Part shown: piece after piece, positions 1 through 6,795 of the stretch
Layout: every line of letters starts with the position of its first letter
How positions within the stretch are numbered: position 1 is the stretch's first letter
NCBI RefSeq assembly: GCF_041807905.1
Contig: NZ_JBGVSA010000003.1
Coordinates: 1-64,000, forward strand
Direction: 5' to 3'
Source of the DNA: JBGVSA01 sp041807905
GTDB taxonomy: Bacteria > Pseudomonadota > Gammaproteobacteria > Burkholderiales > Rhodocyclaceae
DNA: 64,000 nucleotides
Made by a program: the position numbers and the translations under genes
The notes under the pieces: model-generated
Databases searched by the model: none
Told to the model about the DNA's origin: nothing
Seen by the model: only the letters and a program-made list of their open reading frames with translations

Positions 1-82
1 ACCCATCACACGCTCGCAGTGGGATCGGCCTTGCCGATCGCTCCGTCATGCACCATCGGCGAGCATCGCGCACCAAATGAAA

Positions 83-105
83 AAACCCCGCCGCAGCGGG
101 GTTTC
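83..105 (-). terminator. Rho-independent terminator of fpr
   Basis: A 9-bp stem (83-91 with 96-104) closes a CGCA loop. Read on the minus strand it is followed by a run of T (plus-strand A run at 81-85). It lies 20 bases past the fpr stop codon. Confidence 0.85.
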
Positions 106-123
106 TATGATGACCGGATACGC

Positions 124-900
124 TCAGCGTTCGACGAAAGCGCGTTCGATCACGTAATCGCCCGGTTCGCCAACTCCCGGGGAAATGACGAAGCCACGCG
201 CTTCGAGCAGATCGGCGGTGTCCTTGTTCATCGACGGGCTGCCACAGATCATGGCGCGGTCCGTCTCCGGATTGAGGGGCGGCAGGCCGAGATCGGCGCA
301 CAGCTTGCCGGACTCGATCAAATCGGTCAGACGGCCCTGGTTGCGGAACGGCTCACGCGTCACCGACGGGTAGTAGAGCAGCTTGTCGCCGATCATCTCG
401 CCGAGGATTTCGTCTTCGCGCAGTTCCTTGGTGATGTAGTCGTGGTAGGCCAGTTCGGACACATAACGCACGCCATGGAACAGGATGACCTTGTCGAAGC
501 GCTCGTAGGCTTCCGGGTCCTTGATGAGGCTCATGAACGGCGCGAGCCCTGTGCCCGTGCCGAACAGGAACAGGTTCTTGCCCGGCTTGAGGTCGTCCAG
601 CACCAGCGTGCCCGTGGGCTTCTTGCTGATGAGGATCGAGTCGCCTTCTTTGAGGTGTTGCAGGCGCGAAGTCAGCGGGCCATTGGGCACCTTGATGCTG
701 AAGAATTCGAGGTGCTCTTCATAGTTGGCGCTGGCGATGCTGTAGGCGCGCACCAGCGGCTTGCCCTCGACTTCAAGGCCGATCATCACGAAGTGGCCGT
801 TGCGGAAGCGCAGGCCCGCGTCGCGGGTGGTCTTGAAGCTGAACAGCGTGTCGTTCCAGTGATGAACGCTAAGGACGCGTTCGGTGCCAAAAGTTGCCAT
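124..900 (-). CDS. fpr: Ferredoxin--NADP+ reductase
   Basis: A 258-residue single-domain flavoprotein of the bacterial Fpr type. It should pass electrons between NADPH and ferredoxin or flavodoxin in the cytoplasm, supporting redox-stress defence and Fe-S or radical enzymes. The FAD-binding signature RAYSIAS is near residue 51 and the nucleotide-binding segment FGTGTGLAPF is near residues 112-121. A CGSPSMN motif and the C-terminal YVIERAFVER tail are as expected for Fpr, and the length fits the family (about 250-260). The gene stands alone, divergent from rquA, with a terminator right after it. A candidate sigma-70 promoter lies at 952-980. The identity is secure; the electron-transfer partner is unknown. 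Confidence 0.95.
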   Translation of the reverse strand: MATFGTERVLSVHHWNDTLFSFKTTRDAGLRFRNGHFVMIGLEVEGKPLVRAYSIASANYEEHLEFFSIKVPNGPLTSRLQHLKEGDSILISKKPTGTLVLDDLKPGKNLFLFGTGTGLAPFMSLIKDPEAYERFDKVILFHGVRYVSELAYHDYITKELREDEILGEMIGDKLLYYPSVTREPFRNQGRLTDLIESGKLCADLGLPPLNPETDRAMICGSPSMNKDTADLLEARGFVISPGVGEPGDYVIERAFVER

Positions 901-951
901 GACTTGCGTTTAACCAGATGTTCGCGATGCAGCAATTTTACTGATCGGGTG

Positions 952-980
952 GTAATAACGCATGGATTTATATATAACAA
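952..980 (-). promoter_or_regulatory. Candidate sigma-70 promoter for fpr
   Basis: On the minus strand TTGTTA (975-980) and TATTAC (952-957) are separated by 17 bases, in the AT-rich gap between fpr and rquA, about 50 bp before the fpr start. This is a motif match only. Plus-strand signals for rquA could overlap it. Confidence 0.35.
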
Positions 981-1094
981 TTGGTAATCAGGATTTAACC
1001 CGGCTATGAGCGGCCTTTATTTTTGGTTTAGCTCAAGGGAACCTCATTAAGCTCCGATAAACTAAGACTATTGATCAGCCACAAGGGGCACAAA

Positions 1095-1841
1095 ATGACG
1101 GAAAACACACTCGCAGCGACCACCAACAGCGCCGAGGCCGTCAGCTCCTCTTCTCAGGGCGAACAACGTGTTGGCCCGATTCCTTCCTACATGCACGAGG
1201 TCTATGACTGGGCCTACGTGAATCCAAAACTGGTCCGCATGCTCGACCGCAACATCGTCGTGCGTGTGCTGTTGTTCCTCAATGACCGACGCTTGATGCG
1301 CGCTTACCTCGAACGCATCAAGCCCGGCATGCGCGTGTGGCAGGTCGCCCATGTGTACGGCGATCTGGTGCGTCTGGCAGCCGAAAAATGTGGCCCGCAT
1401 GGCCATTTCCAGCTCACCGATGTGACACCGATCCAGGTGAGCCACGGCACAGGCAAACTGAAGGATCTGCCTTGGGCACAGGTGGTACGCAGCGACGCCG
1501 GCAGCTTCCGGGCGAGCGAGCCTCAAGACCTGATCTGCAGCTTCTTCCTCCTGCACGAAGTGCCGGACAACTGGAAACGCGCCATTGTCGACAACATGCT
1601 GAACCAGCTGCCGGAAGGCGCCGAGGCGCTTTTCGTCGACTACCACGGCCCGTCGCGCTGGCAACCGATCCGCTACATCCTGAAAGTGGTCAATCGACTG
1701 CTGGAGCCGTTTGCGGAAGCGCTGTGGAATCACGAGATCAGTCATTTTTCGAGCGAACCTGAGCGCTTCACCTGGGAGAAGCGCACCATCTTCGGCGGCG
1801 TCTACCAGATCGTCTCGGTCCGCCACAAGAAGACCGCCTGA
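1095..1841 (+). CDS. rquA: Rhodoquinone biosynthesis methyltransferase-like enzyme RquA
   Basis: A 248-residue class-I SAM-binding-fold protein. RquA converts ubiquinone to rhodoquinone, a low-potential quinone that lets fumarate reductase run as a terminal electron sink in low oxygen. The expected features are present: an N-terminal block rich in Y/W/D (YMHEVYDWAYVNPK, then LDRNIVVRVLLFLNDRRLM), and an SAM motif I that reads VWQVAHVYGDL instead of the usual glycine-rich loop, as I recall for RquA. Motif IV/V regions (ICSFFLLHEVPDNWK) follow. The start at 1095 is preferred over the in-frame ATG at 1071 because AAGGGG sits 6 bases before it. The gene is monocistronic with its own terminator. 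The call rests on recalled family motifs; the alternative is a general UbiE-like methyltransferase. Confidence 0.82.
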   Translation: MTENTLAATTNSAEAVSSSSQGEQRVGPIPSYMHEVYDWAYVNPKLVRMLDRNIVVRVLLFLNDRRLMRAYLERIKPGMRVWQVAHVYGDLVRLAAEKCGPHGHFQLTDVTPIQVSHGTGKLKDLPWAQVVRSDAGSFRASEPQDLICSFFLLHEVPDNWKRAIVDNMLNQLPEGAEALFVDYHGPSRWQPIRYILKVVNRLLEPFAEALWNHEISHFSSEPERFTWEKRTIFGGVYQIVSVRHKKTA

Positions 1842-1864
1842 CAAGCCTTTGGTATCATTCCCAC

Positions 1865-1889
1865 ACGCCGCGCACTGCGCGGCGTTTTT
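1865..1889 (+). terminator. Rho-independent terminator of rquA
   Basis: A GC-only 8-bp stem (1866-1873 with 1877-1884) closes a three-base loop and is followed by five T. It begins 24 bases after the rquA stop and ends only 8 bases before the riboswitch P1 stem. Confidence 0.85.
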
Positions 1890-1897
1890 CATTGCAC

Positions 1898-1939
1898 GCG
1901 GGGACGACCCCGCCTCTGCCCATCATTCGGGACGGCCCG
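1898..1939 (+). promoter_or_regulatory. Guanidine-II (mini-ykkC) riboswitch
   Basis: Two consecutive hairpins carry ACGR tetraloops, the defining feature of the guanidine-II class. P1 is a perfect 6-bp stem (1898-1903 with 1908-1913) capped by ACGA. P2 is a 4-bp stem (1928-1931 with 1936-1939) capped by ACGG. A 14-base linker joins them. The Shine-Dalgarno GAAGGA (1945-1950) follows P2 by five bases, which fits control of translation initiation by guanidinium. The downstream gene is a Gdx/SugE guanidinium exporter, the class's typical target. Confidence 0.9.
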
Positions 1940-1959
1940 CTCATGAAGGATGCATCATC

Positions 1960-2280
1960 GTGAACTGGTTGATTCTCTTCTTTGCCGGCCTGCTGGAAAT
2001 CGTCTGGGCCGTGGGGCTCAAGTACACCAACGGCTTTACCCGCCCCTTGCCGACCGTCATCACCGTTGCTGCCATGATCGGCAGCGTGATCCTGCTGGGA
2101 CTCGCCGTGCGCACCCTGCCGCTGGGAACCGCCTACGCAGTCTGGACCGCGGTCGGCACCGTTGGCACCGTTATCTTCGGCATGCTGTATCTGGGCGAGC
2201 CTGCCTCGCTGGCGCGCATCGGCTGCATCGCTCTGATCGTCATTGGCATCGCCGGCCTCAAGACGCTGACACCGCACTGA
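1960..2280 (+). CDS. gdx: SMR-family guanidinium exporter Gdx (SugE)
   Basis: A 106-residue, four-helix small multidrug resistance protein of the inner membrane. The first helix carries the essential glutamate in GLLEIVWAVGLKYT (residues about 10-23), the pattern of the guanidinium/H+ antiporter subgroup rather than EmrE. The GTG start at 1960 is chosen because GAAGGA lies 9 bases upstream, and it gives the family's usual length (about 105). In-frame upstream extensions run through the riboswitch and are not coding. The guanidine-II riboswitch directly before the gene strongly supports guanidinium as substrate, since expression would rise when guanidinium accumulates. Confidence 0.93.
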   Translation: MNWLILFFAGLLEIVWAVGLKYTNGFTRPLPTVITVAAMIGSVILLGLAVRTLPLGTAYAVWTAVGTVGTVIFGMLYLGEPASLARIGCIALIVIGIAGLKTLTPH

Positions 2281-2302
2281 CACCGACGCCGGTGCCGCAA
2301 AC

Positions 2303-2326
2303 AAAAAGCCCGCGTCATGCGGGCTT
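2303..2326 (-). terminator. Terminator of the desaturase gene
   Basis: The stem AAGCCCGC (2306-2313) pairs with GCGGGCTT (2319-2326) around a five-base loop. The A run at 2303-2307 reads as a T tail on the minus strand. It may also stop the convergent gdx transcript weakly. Confidence 0.75.
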
Positions 2327-2346
2327 CGTGTGGGTGTTCGACTGAA

Positions 2347-3525
2347 TCAGGCAGCGTAGCTGCGCAAGCGCATGGAAAGTTCATGCAATTGCTTCACGCC
2401 ACTTTGTTCGGCCCGATGGCACCAGTCCTGCAACTGCTTGAGTAATTGTTCGCGCGAAGCCGTGGAGCGTGCCCAGAGCGCCGCCAACTCTTCACGCATC
2501 TGGTACAGCATGGCCAGGCGCGGGCTATGCGCCAGCGCATCGGCGACTTGCTGGCGAGCGCTCGCCGACAGCGATTCGGAATCGTCCTGCAGCCACGCAC
2601 GCAGTTTCTTGATATCGAAACGATCGCCGTGCGCGGCCTTGAGGCGCGACAGCTCTTCGCCGTATACATCCTTGAGCGAGCGAAGGTAGCGCGTCATCAC
2701 GTCGTAGCGGTGAGTGATGATGTTCTGGAGCATTTCCAGATCGATCGTCGCGCGGGCCTCGCCGAAGCGCGGCACGGGAATCGTCTTCTTGACCGTCGCC
2801 AGTCCGGCCATTTCGAGCAAGCGGATATACATCCAGCCGATGTCGAACTCATACCACTTGGCCGACAATTTGGCCGACGTGGCGAAGGTGTGATGGTTGT
2901 TGTGCAATTCCTCGCCGCCGACAAGGATGCCCCAGGGCACGAGGTTGGTCGAAGCGTCCGCACAGTCGAAATTGCGATAGCCCCAGAAGTGCCCCAGGCC
3001 ATTGATGACACCTGCCGCCCAGAACGGAATCCACACCATCTGCACGGCCCACATGGTGATGCCGATGGCACCGAACAGGATGAAGTCGACGATCAGCATG
3101 AGCGAAACGCCGATCACCGAATGGCGATACACGTTGCGCTCCAGCCAGTCATCAGGAGTGCCATGGCCGAACTTGCGCAACGTCTCTTCGTTCTTGGCTT
3201 CGGCGCGATAAAGCTCGGCGCCTTGCCACAGCACCTTGCGCAGGCCGCGCGTCTGCGGGCTGTGCGGGTCTTCTTCGGTTTCGCACTTGGCGTGGTGCTT
3301 GCGGTGGATGGCCGCCCACTCCTTGGTGACCATGCCGGTGGTCATCCACAGCCAGAAACGGAAGAAATGGCTGGGAATGGCATGCAGATCGAGCGCGCGA
3401 TGCGCCTGGTGGCGATGCAGGAAGATGGTGACCGACGCGATGGTGATGTGAGTCAGGCCGAGGGTGACGAGCACGTAGCCCCACCAAGGCAAATCCACCA
3501 GACCATCAAACAAACCGTAGAACAT
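2347..3525 (-). CDS. Membrane fatty-acid (acyl-CoA/acyl-lipid) desaturase
   Basis: A 392-residue integral-membrane di-iron desaturase, probably introducing a delta-9 double bond into acyl chains to tune membrane fluidity. The three histidine boxes are visible: HRHQAHR near residue 37, HRKHH near residue 73 and HNNHH near residue 208. Hydrophobic segments lie at about 10-32, 52-65 and 140-185. The C-terminal third (about 260-392) is charged and helical with no visible box, so it is longer than the minimal catalytic domain. The gene is monocistronic and faces away from leuA. The exact substrate and regiospecificity cannot be read from sequence. Confidence 0.92.
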   Translation of the reverse strand: MFYGLFDGLVDLPWWGYVLVTLGLTHITIASVTIFLHRHQAHRALDLHAIPSHFFRFWLWMTTGMVTKEWAAIHRKHHAKCETEEDPHSPQTRGLRKVLWQGAELYRAEAKNEETLRKFGHGTPDDWLERNVYRHSVIGVSLMLIVDFILFGAIGITMWAVQMVWIPFWAAGVINGLGHFWGYRNFDCADASTNLVPWGILVGGEELHNNHHTFATSAKLSAKWYEFDIGWMYIRLLEMAGLATVKKTIPVPRFGEARATIDLEMLQNIITHRYDVMTRYLRSLKDVYGEELSRLKAAHGDRFDIKKLRAWLQDDSESLSASARQQVADALAHSPRLAMLYQMREELAALWARSTASREQLLKQLQDWCHRAEQSGVKQLHELSMRLRSYAA

Positions 3526-3640
3526 CGAAAATCCTTATGCGTTAGCGCGCAGCAATCAAATTGTGCTTGATATTACGCAAATAGAAGACTTAAGACTATG
3601 CGACCTACGTCAATTTTCGATAGCCGGAACCATGCGGGCG

Positions 3641-3670
3641 TTGACAGGCCATTTTGTTTGAAGTTAGCCT
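3641..3670 (+). promoter_or_regulatory. Candidate sigma-70 promoter of the leuA transcript
   Basis: A perfect TTGACA (3641-3646) is followed after 17-18 bases by TTAGCC/TAGCCT (3664-3670). The -35 is strong and the -10 is weak. It lies about 350 bases before leuA, leaving room for a regulatory leader. Transcription would begin close to the first leucine-rich ORF. Confidence 0.45.
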
Positions 3671-3677
3671 GCGACTT

Positions 3678-3779
3678 ATGTCTGCGATGACGCACCTCGT
3701 GCTCACCTTCGCTCTGCTGTCCTCCCTGACCCTCGGCGCCCTGCTGCGGGGTCTGCTGCTGCGCCCCGCGCGCAGATAA
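3678..3779 (+). CDS. Leucine-rich leader ORF 1 upstream of leuA (possible attenuator peptide)
   Basis: A 33-codon ORF with 11 leucines. They cluster in ALLSSL near residue 14 and in ALLRGLLLR close to the end, then the ORF stops at TAA. A second in-frame ATG lies at 3687. There is no good Shine-Dalgarno, and the start sits almost at the predicted transcription start, so translation is doubtful. Leucine-rich leader peptides control leuA by ribosome stalling in other proteobacteria (E. coli leuL). The role here is inferred from position and composition only. Confidence 0.35.
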   Translation: MSAMTHLVLTFALLSSLTLGALLRGLLLRPARR

Positions 3780-3808
3780 AACCTCCCCCTTCGTTCCGGC
3801 TGTAATAC

Positions 3809-3859
3809 CCGTCGCCCCAAGGCGAACGGCTCCTTTGCGCATCCTTTTGCGCGCAATTT
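3809..3859 (+). promoter_or_regulatory. Paired RNA hairpins in the leuA leader
   Basis: Hairpin A pairs CCGTCGCC (3809-3816) with GGCGAACGG (3821-3829) around CCAA, with one bulged A. Hairpin B pairs TTGCGC (3835-3840) with GCGCAA (3851-3856) and is followed by only three T. Their placement between the two leucine-rich ORFs suits an attenuator, but the terminator is weak at best. Confidence 0.35.
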
Positions 3860-3874
3860 CGAGGAAGAACCGAC

Positions 3875-4021
3875 ATGCGTCCATCCAATTTGCTACTTCG
3901 ACTGCGACTGCGCCCCGGGCATCGGGCCATGATTCCGGCTGCCGTTTTGCAGCTGTCCGATGTCCGCGCCGACCGTAACGCCTTCATCGAACACGCAAAC
4001 AGGAACCGACGACCATGTTGA
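3875..4021 (+). CDS. Leucine-rich leader ORF 2, overlapping the leuA start
   Basis: A 48-codon ORF with a strong Shine-Dalgarno (GAGGAAG, 3861-3867) seven bases before its ATG. Residues 6-12 read LLLRLRL, encoded with TTG, CTA, CTT and CTG. CTA is a rare leucine codon in a GC-rich genome, as used in enteric leu leaders. Its stop codon overlaps the start of leuA (ATGTTGA at 4015-4021), so the two ORFs could be translationally coupled. The good ribosome site makes translation more likely than for ORF 1. Its role as a leucine sensor is inference. Confidence 0.45.
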   Translation: MRPSNLLLRLRLRPGHRAMIPAAVLQLSDVRADRNAFIEHANRNRRPC

Positions 4022-5691
4022 AGAACCCCGCCAGCAAGTACCAGGCCTTCGCCCCGATCCACCTCACGAACCGCACCTGGCCTTCAAAGACCATCACCCG
4101 CGCCCCGATCTGGATGAGCACCGATCTGCGCGATGGCAACCAGGCCCTGTTTGAACCAATGGACGGCGCACGCAAGCTGCGCATGTTCGAGATGCTCTGC
4201 GAAATCGGCTTCAAGGAAATCGAAGTCGCCTTCCCCTCCGCCTCGCAGACCGACTTCGACTTCGTCCGCAAGCTCATCACTGAAAACCGTATCCCCGACG
4301 ACGTCACCATCGAAGTCCTCACGCAAGGGCGCGAGCACCTGATCCGCCGCACCTTTGAAGCCGTGCGCGGCGCGCGACGCGTGATCATGCATCTGTACGG
4401 CGCGACCTCGCCCGGCTTCCGCAAGATCGTGTTCAACACCGATCGCGCAGGCGTGACCAAGATTGCTGTGGAATCAGCCGAACTCGTCCGCCAGCTCGCC
4501 GCCGAACAGCCGGAGACCGAATGGGTCTTCCAGTACAGCCCCGAGACTTTCTCCACCACCGAGCTCGACTTTGCCCTCGAGATTTCCGAGCGCGTGTTCG
4601 ATGTGTGGCAACCGACGCCGCAGAACCCGGTGATCCTCAATCTGCCGGCCACCGTCGAAGCCGCCACGCCCAATGTCTACGCCGACCAGATCGAGTGGAT
4701 GTGCCGCAATCTCTCGCGCCGCGATTCGATCATCGTCAGTGTCCACCCGCACAATGACCGCGGCACGGCCGTGGCCGCCGCTGAACTCGCCATGATGGCG
4801 GGCGCGGACCGGGTGGAAGGCTGCCTGTTCGGCAATGGCGAACGCACCGGCAACGTCGACATCGTGACGCTCGCACTCAACCTCTATACGCAGGGCGTCG
4901 ATCCGCAACTGGATTTTTCGCGCATCAACCACGTGGCACGCACGGCGGAAGAATGCACGCAATTGCCGATCCACCCGCGCCACCCCTACGTCGGCGACCT
5001 CGTCTTCACCGCGTTCTCCGGTTCGCACCAGGACGCGATCAAGAAGGGCTTCGCCGTGCAAGACCCGAACGGTATCTGGGAAGTGCCCTACATGCCGCTC
5101 GATCCGGCCGACGTCGGCCGTACTTACGATTCTGTCATTCGCGTCAACAGCCAGTCGGGCAAGGGCGGCATTGCTTACCTGCTCGAATCGGCCTTCGGGC
5201 TGGTCATGCCTCGCCGCATGCAGGTGGAATTCTCGTCCGAGGTCCAAAAGGTCATGGACGAGACGGGACGCGAACAGAGCGCCCAGGACATCTGGCACAT
5301 CTTCGGACAAACCTACTTCGAAGCCGATGTGCCCGTGACTTTGCTCGGCCACAAGCTGAACGAATCACGTGATCACCATGCCATTGAACTGGAGGTGATG
5401 ATCGATGGGCAGCCGCGCGTCATGCGCGGCGAAGGCAACGGTCCGCTCGAAGCTGCCATCAACGCGCTCGGCGTGGAGATGTCGATCGACAGCTTCGAGG
5501 AACGTTCGCTCTCGCAGGGCTCCAGGGCGCGCGCCGTGGCCTTCGTCGAAGTATCGAGCCCCGGCATGGCCGGTTCGATCTTCGGCGCCGGTGAATCGGC
5601 CAGCATCATGGAAGCCTCGCTGCGCGCACTCGTGTCGGCGGTCAATCGCTGCAAGGTGCGCACGAGCGTGGCGGAGGCCGAAACCGCCTGA
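4015..5691 (+). CDS. leuA: 2-isopropylmalate synthase
   Basis: A 558-residue enzyme that condenses acetyl-CoA with 2-ketoisovalerate, the first committed step of leucine synthesis. It is the longer actinobacterial/yeast-type form, recognised by its N-terminal extension before the TIM barrel (residues about 1-30). The catalytic and metal-binding motif STDLRDGNQ is near residue 36, and SVHPHNDRGTA and GCLFGNGERTGN are in the barrel (about residues 240-285). The C-terminal third (about 430-550) is the leucine-sensing regulatory domain. The start has AGGA ten bases upstream. Two leucine-rich small ORFs and a long leader precede it, and a strong terminator follows, so leuA appears monocistronic. 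Confidence 0.97.
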   Translation: MLKNPASKYQAFAPIHLTNRTWPSKTITRAPIWMSTDLRDGNQALFEPMDGARKLRMFEMLCEIGFKEIEVAFPSASQTDFDFVRKLITENRIPDDVTIEVLTQGREHLIRRTFEAVRGARRVIMHLYGATSPGFRKIVFNTDRAGVTKIAVESAELVRQLAAEQPETEWVFQYSPETFSTTELDFALEISERVFDVWQPTPQNPVILNLPATVEAATPNVYADQIEWMCRNLSRRDSIIVSVHPHNDRGTAVAAAELAMMAGADRVEGCLFGNGERTGNVDIVTLALNLYTQGVDPQLDFSRINHVARTAEECTQLPIHPRHPYVGDLVFTAFSGSHQDAIKKGFAVQDPNGIWEVPYMPLDPADVGRTYDSVIRVNSQSGKGGIAYLLESAFGLVMPRRMQVEFSSEVQKVMDETGREQSAQDIWHIFGQTYFEADVPVTLLGHKLNESRDHHAIELEVMIDGQPRVMRGEGNGPLEAAINALGVEMSIDSFEERSLSQGSRARAVAFVEVSSPGMAGSIFGAGESASIMEASLRALVSAVNRCKVRTSVAEAETA

Positions 5692-5720
5692 GTTGTCACA
5701 CGCAATTCGCCGGTGGTTGG

Positions 5721-5744
5721 ACGGGGCGCTCGCGCCCCGTTTTT
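5721..5744 (+). terminator. Rho-independent terminator of leuA
   Basis: A 7-bp GC stem (5722-5728 with 5733-5739), loop CTCG, followed by five T. The T run reaches the stop codon of the convergent lysR gene. Confidence 0.88.
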
Positions 5745-6649
5745 CATGCAGCGTCGGGATCTCTCACGGCGCGGGCCACGCCGTTGGACAACAGCGCGCA
5801 CATGCGATCGAACAATCGCGAGTGTGCGATTTTCTCGTGGTGAATGAGGCAGAAGTGATGGGGGATATCCGGCACGAACGGTCGCCAGGTAATGCCCAGA
5901 TGCCGATACTGCGCAGCCATCAGATCGTTGGCAAACGCCACGCCCAGCCCGGCTTCCACCAGGCGACATGCCGCGCGGGTGTCGTGCACTTCGTAGGCGA
6001 TGTCGGCGGCCACGCCACGATGCGACATGTGCCGCTCCACTTCTTCCCAGAACGTCGTCGCACCGCCGAGGATAATCAATCGTTCTCCTGTCAAATCGCG
6101 CGGCGACACGGTCTTGAGTGCGGCCAAAGGATGGTCGGGCGGCATGACGATCACCGTCGGCGAAGTGATCAGCGGCACCGCACGCAAAGTGCGATGCGCA
6201 ATCGGCAACTTGACCACACCGATGTCGACCTTGCCTTCGGCGACCATGTCCTGGATGTTCTCGTAGGGCTTGATGTACAGGCTGACCTTGGCGTCGGGCG
6301 CATCTTCGCGCAATTGCCGCAGCACCCACACCATGGTGGTCTCGGCGAGGCTGCCGGGAATCGCCAGGCGCAATACCCCGTCGCGTTGATGACGCACGCC
6401 GTCGGCGAGCAGCGAAAGCCGGTCCGCTTCCACCAGCACGCGCTGCACCTGCTCGAAGACGATGTCGGCTTCTGGCCGCATCAACAAACGACCTTTCTCG
6501 CGCTCGTACAGGCGGAACCCCAACGATTCTTCGAATTGCGTCAGCAGGCTGCTCACTGCCGATTGCGACAATCCGAGCTGGCGCGCAGCGGCAACGGTGC
6601 TGCCAAGGGTGTGGATGGCGTGGAACGCCTTCATCTGACCGATCTTCAT
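5744..6649 (-). CDS. LysR-family transcriptional regulator of the peptide-transport cluster
   Basis: A 301-residue LysR-type regulator. The N-terminal winged helix-turn-helix (residues about 1-60; LGSTVAAARQLGLSQSAVSSLL) is followed by a periplasmic-binding-protein-like effector domain. It is divergent from the peptide ABC operon starting at 6796, the usual LysR arrangement, and a LysR box lies at 6659-6679. The start at 6649 (MKIGQMKAFH) is preferred to 6697, because the longer form would place the box inside the coding region and adds an N-terminus foreign to the family. The effector is unknown. Confidence 0.9.
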   Translation of the reverse strand: MKIGQMKAFHAIHTLGSTVAAARQLGLSQSAVSSLLTQFEESLGFRLYEREKGRLLMRPEADIVFEQVQRVLVEADRLSLLADGVRHQRDGVLRLAIPGSLAETTMVWVLRQLREDAPDAKVSLYIKPYENIQDMVAEGKVDIGVVKLPIAHRTLRAVPLITSPTVIVMPPDHPLAALKTVSPRDLTGERLIILGGATTFWEEVERHMSHRGVAADIAYEVHDTRAACRLVEAGLGVAFANDLMAAQYRHLGITWRPFVPDIPHHFCLIHHEKIAHSRLFDRMCALLSNGVARAVRDPDAA

Positions 6650-6658
6650 GACCGATAC

Positions 6659-6679
6659 CCTATCGCATATTTCGATAGG
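6659..6679. promoter_or_regulatory. LysR-type operator (T-N11-A box)
   Basis: A perfect 7-bp inverted repeat, CCTATCG - N7 - CGATAGG, contains the ATCG-N7-CGAT form of the LysR consensus. It sits 9 bases before the lysR start and about 120 bases before the first transporter gene. This suits autorepression together with activation of the divergent operon. A motif match with good context. Confidence 0.65.
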
Positions 6680-6795
6680 CGAATATAAATCGACCATGCC
6701 GTTTACAGCACGAATCGGCAGAGGCTAACGTTCTGCTCCACAACAGCCGCTGTCCACCATGCGCGGCGGCATGCCCACAGAGAGGAATCCGACCG

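Noticed and set aside
19..987. 322-codon open frame on the plus strand across fpr
   Set aside because: It is antisense to a clear ferredoxin reductase gene and has no family features; long shadow frames are common at this G+C.
1021..1094. FNR-type box upstream of rquA (TTGATC near 1070)
   Set aside because: Only one half-site is present; the partner ATCAA at the right spacing is missing.
2446..3570. 374-codon plus-strand frame opposite the desaturase
   Set aside because: His/Arg/Gln-rich shadow of the desaturase gene with no domain or ribosome site.
6649..6697. Longer start for the first LysR regulator
   Set aside because: It would place a perfect LysR operator inside the coding sequence and add an N-terminus not seen in the family.
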